Positions 12,722-15,353 of a DNA stretch of 15,353 bases are shown here, in pieces. The DNA is from JAAYTY01 sp964569245 (lineage in GTDB: Bacteria; Fermentibacterota; Fermentibacteria; Fermentibacterales; Fermentibacteraceae): the NCBI GenBank assembly GCA_964569245.1, contig CAZMTK010000028.1, forward strand, positions 1-15,353, read 5' to 3'. The first letter of the stretch is position 1. Every line of letters starts with the position of its first letter. The translations under genes and the position numbers were made by a program. The notes under the pieces were generated by a model, which did no database searches, was not told the origin of the DNA, and saw nothing but the letters and a program-made list of their open reading frames with translations.

Positions 12722-15353
12722 CTGGAAGGAACGGCGACGCGGGCGGGGGGGTACGAGGACCAGCTCACAGGCCTGCCCGACAGGCGCTTCATGGACGGAG
12801 CGCTCGACAGGCTGATCGAATCGGGCGGGAAATTCGCGCTCCTCTTCATAGATCTCGACAACTTCAAGACGGTCAACGACACGCAGGGCCATCTCACGGG
12901 CGACACGGTGCTGCGGAGTTTCGCCTCGCTCCTCAGGAGCACGGCACGCGACACCGACTTCGTCTGCCGCTACGGGGGGGACGAGTTCGTGGTCCTGCTT
13001 CCAGTGACATGCGACTCGGATGCCGAGGCGCTCGCGGAACGAATCGCCGCTGCAGCAAGGGAGAGGCTGGGCAGGGAATGGGGTGTCACCGCCAGCATAG
13101 GGGTGGCTTTCTTCCCCGAAGACGCAGGAACCAAGAACGACCTGATCTCTCTCGCCGACCAGGCGATGTACACGGCAAAGAACTCGGGGCGCTCGCGATG
13201 GTGCAGATCGCACGCCGTGACCTCCGACCTGCACTGGAGCTCCGATGTCTTCGTCGGGCGCCGGAGCGAGCTGGAGCGCCTCTCCATCCTTCTGCCCTCC
13301 CCTGGAAATACCGTCCTGGCGATGGTCAGGGGTGAGACGGGCATGGGCAAGTCAGCCCTGCTGTCCGAGGCCGTCAGGAGAGCCGGGCTCCCGGCGCGCG
13401 TGATGAAGGTGGCCTGCAGGAAGGAGTTCAGGAGCATTCCTTTCGCGCCGCTCATAGGAGCGGTGCGAAGGACATCCGCGTTCATGGGGGTTCCCGAACT
13501 GCCGAGGCAGTGGGCCAAGGTTCTCGGAACCGTTCTTCCGGATGTCTTCGGCGAGAAGGGAGAGGTTGAGGGGGCGCTCGAGCGGGTAGCCCTGATGGAG
13601 GCGCTGCTGGCGCTACTCAGGGCCTGGTCTCCGGTAGTCCTCCTGCTTGAGGACGCTCACTGGATGGATCCGGGCACCGCCGAGTTCGTCTCGTATCTGA
13701 TGCAATTCGGCGAGGGCTGCTCCGTCACCCTCCTGTGCGCGGCAAGGACCGAACCGGAAGTGCTCGAGGGGGGATCGCTCGCCACCGGGCTTGCCGGGCT
13801 GGAGGGCTGCGTCACGATAGACCTGGCGCCGTTCGGCAGGCCCGAGGTCGTCGAGCTCGCCAGGGCCTGCCTCGGGGCGACCGGCATCTCCCCGGAACTT
13901 GCGGACAGGCTCTTCAGGGTATCGGGCGGGCTCCCGATCTTCGCCGTGGAGTATCTGCGATCTCTGTTCGAGTCCGGCGCCCTCAGACTCGACCGCATGG
14001 TGGGTCTCGCAAGGGAGATCAGTCCTTCCACCCCCTCCCAGAAGGTGCGTGACCTCATATCCTCGAAGCTGGCGGCAATGAAGACCCAGGAGAGGCAGCT
14101 GCTCGTCGTGGCCGCGGCGGCAGGCGAGCTCGTCGATCCGGAGCTGGTCGCCCGTGTGTCCGGGCTATCGAACGGCGAGGTCATAACCGCTCTTGACAGG
14201 GCTGCCCACGCGGGCATCCTCGAGCAGGTGGCCCCGCTCTCCTTCGGCTTCAGAAACCTGCTGTACCGGGAAGAGATAGCGCGCTGGGCGAATCCTCATC
14301 TCGTGAGAAGGGTCAACCTCGCGCTCGCCGAGCATTACAGGAGCGCAGGAAACCACCACAGGGCGGCCCTGTGCTTCGAGATCTGCGGGGAGACGGTGGC
14401 GGCGGTTGACGAATGGATGGCCGCGGGAGCCGACGCGTTCTGCAGGAAGCTCTCGGAGGAGGCCGTGATCCACTACGAGCGCGCCTGTGAGCTCGCGAAG
14501 GGGCTCTCCGGGGATCCGGAGATGGATCGGAGGCTGCTCGAGATCTACGACGAGATCCAGAGGGGGCATCTCAGGACCGGACAGCTGATGAAGTCGAGAG
14601 AGGCCTCGCTCAGGGCTGCCGCTCTGGCTGGATCTCTCGGGCTGTCCGACAGGAGAGCCGAGCTTCTCTCCAGGGCGGCCGACATGCTGAGGGTCGCCGG
14701 CGACCCCGGCGGGGCTCTGGCCGAGCTGAAGGCCCTCGAGGGCGAGGCAGACGGCCCGATACTGATGAGGATACTCCTCCGGGGGCTGGATTCGGCCTCG
14801 CGCACCGGGGACACTGCCGAAGCCGAAAGGATCCTGGCCAGGGCCACCAAACTGCGGAAGAGGCTCGGACCGTCGTACAAGGACATCGATTCGAGCTTCT
14901 ACCACAAGCTTGTGCTCCACTACCTGTGCAGGCTTGACCTCGATCGGGCATGGATCGCCGCCAGGAAGGCGCTCTCAGCCCCTCACAGCGCGGACTCGGA
15001 GTGGTTCCTGCAGAACGATCTGGGGGAGGTGTGCATGCTCTCGGGGAGGATCCCCCGGGGCATCCGCTGCTTCACTCTCGCACGCAGGGCCGCGGAGGAC
15101 CTGCCGACCGTATGGGGCACGTGCTGGACCTCGATCAATCTGGGCTATGCGCTCTACCAGGCCCTCAGGTTCCGCAGCGCCTCCGAGGAGCTGAACCGGT
15201 CTCAGGTGCTCTGCGACAGGATAACCGACAAGCCGGCCGAGGCCTGCATCCTGATGATCCGCGCCAGGATGCTCCTCGACACTGACTTCGTGGACGAAGC
15301 GGGGGAGATGTTCGAGAGGGCTTTCGCCGTCAGCGCCCAGACCTCCCGCGACT
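12722..15353 (+). CDS. GGDEF - AAA ATPase - TPR-like signalling protein (3' end outside window)
   Basis: At least 877 residues, open to the right edge. The GGDEF diguanylate cyclase domain (about 12-170) begins LTGLPDRRF, has FIDLDNFKTVND, and the active-site GGDEF (85-89). Five residues before it is RDTD, the RxxD I-site for c-di-GMP feedback. Next come a FVGRRSELERL linker and an AAA/STAND-type ATPase (about 178-460) with Walker A GETGMGKS (204-211) and Walker B VVLLLEDAHWMD. From about 500 onward there are TPR-like helical pairs (HYRSAGNHHRAALCFEICGE; AEELNRSQ-type units). The layout matches cyclase-ATPase-TPR sensor proteins, with GGDEF in place of an adenylate cyclase. No ATG, GTG or TTG lies in frame before the first GGDEF motif; CTG at 12722 after GGGGGA is the best in-frame option, and the frame opens at 12680. 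Confidence 0.85.
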   Translation, partial: MEGTATRAGGYEDQLTGLPDRRFMDGALDRLIESGGKFALLFIDLDNFKTVNDTQGHLTGDTVLRSFASLLRSTARDTDFVCRYGGDEFVVLLPVTCDSDAEALAERIAAAARERLGREWGVTASIGVAFFPEDAGTKNDLISLADQAMYTAKNSGRSRWCRSHAVTSDLHWSSDVFVGRRSELERLSILLPSPGNTVLAMVRGETGMGKSALLSEAVRRAGLPARVMKVACRKEFRSIPFAPLIGAVRRTSAFMGVPELPRQWAKVLGTVLPDVFGEKGEVEGALERVALMEALLALLRAWSPVVLLLEDAHWMDPGTAEFVSYLMQFGEGCSVTLLCAARTEPEVLEGGSLATGLAGLEGCVTIDLAPFGRPEVVELARACLGATGISPELADRLFRVSGGLPIFAVEYLRSLFESGALRLDRMVGLAREISPSTPSQKVRDLISSKLAAMKTQERQLLVVAAAAGELVDPELVARVSGLSNGEVITALDRAAHAGILEQVAPLSFGFRNLLYREEIARWANPHLVRRVNLALAEHYRSAGNHHRAALCFEICGETVAAVDEWMAAGADAFCRKLSEEAVIHYERACELAKGLSGDPEMDRRLLEIYDEIQRGHLRTGQLMKSREASLRAAALAGSLGLSDRRAELLSRAADMLRVAGDPGGALAELKALEGEADGPILMRILLRGLDSASRTGDTAEAERILARATKLRKRLGPSYKDIDSSFYHKLVLHYLCRLDLDRAWIAARKALSAPHSADSEWFLQNDLGEVCMLSGRIPRGIRCFTLARRAAEDLPTVWGTCWTSINLGYALYQALRFRSASEELNRSQVLCDRITDKPAEACILMIRARMLLDTDFVDEAGEMFERAFAVSAQTSRD

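Noticed and set aside
12671..14920. Minus-strand frames at 12671-13234, 13657-14217 and 14165-14920
   Set aside because: The plus strand carries an uninterrupted GGDEF-ATPase-TPR frame over this whole range with intact catalytic motifs.

Overview
The window is a GC-rich bacterial sequence in which almost every gene lies on the minus strand. Several encoded proteins (an orange-protein-type Fe-S/Mo-cluster module, ferredoxin-fused MinD ATPases, a ferredoxin-thioredoxin reductase subunit) are typical of strict anaerobes. Predicted lipoproteins and Sec-exported proteins point to a Gram-negative-type cell envelope. I infer an uncultured anaerobic lineage. I cannot name the phylum from the sequence alone.

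Region 1 (about 1-7110) is the most interesting part. A sigma-54-dependent activator with a cysteine-bearing PAS domain (5588-6916) is followed on the same strand by a near-perfect -24/-12 promoter (5430-5444) and eight tightly packed genes. In order of transcription they are: a DIMC/NifX-like protein with a zinc-ribbon tail, a DUF5320-type Gly/Met-rich protein, a small stand-alone DIMC (ORP-like) protein, a ferredoxin-thioredoxin reductase catalytic subunit, two MinD-type ATPases carrying 2x[4Fe-4S] ferredoxin inserts, an Mrp ATPase fused to a DIMC domain (MrpORP architecture), and a hotdog thioesterase. This resembles the Desulfovibrio orange protein (ORP) system, which is also sigma-54 controlled. 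Here it is a single unidirectional operon with extra thiol-redox and thioesterase members. The two MinD/ferredoxin ATPases, Mrp-DIMC and the DIMC proteins probably form a metal-cluster assembly or delivery complex, and the activator presumably switches it on in response to redox or cluster status.

The cluster is bracketed by two same-orientation copies of a ~176-bp element with long inverted-repeat ends (191-366 and 6935-7109). The two copies have equal length and partly alignable interiors. They may be miniature mobile elements that delimit or mobilised the module.

Region 2 (7108-9634) holds a 787-residue protein with a PEP-synthase/PPDK-type nucleotide-binding domain but no visible phosphohistidine domain. 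Upstream of it lies a REP/MITE-like inverted repeat of a second family (9492-9628).

Region 3 (9635-12616) is a minus-strand set of envelope proteins: a SagB-type nitroreductase-like lipoprotein, a membrane-anchored unknown, a 39-codon small ORF translationally coupled to a secreted unknown, and a beta-propeller-like lipoprotein.

Region 4 (12722-15353, plus strand, runs off the right edge) is one large signalling protein: GGDEF domain with an intact I-site, AAA-type ATPase and TPR-like helical repeats. At the far left edge, a perfect Shine-Dalgarno and a candidate promoter announce another minus-strand gene just outside the window. I saw no rRNA, tRNA or CRISPR.
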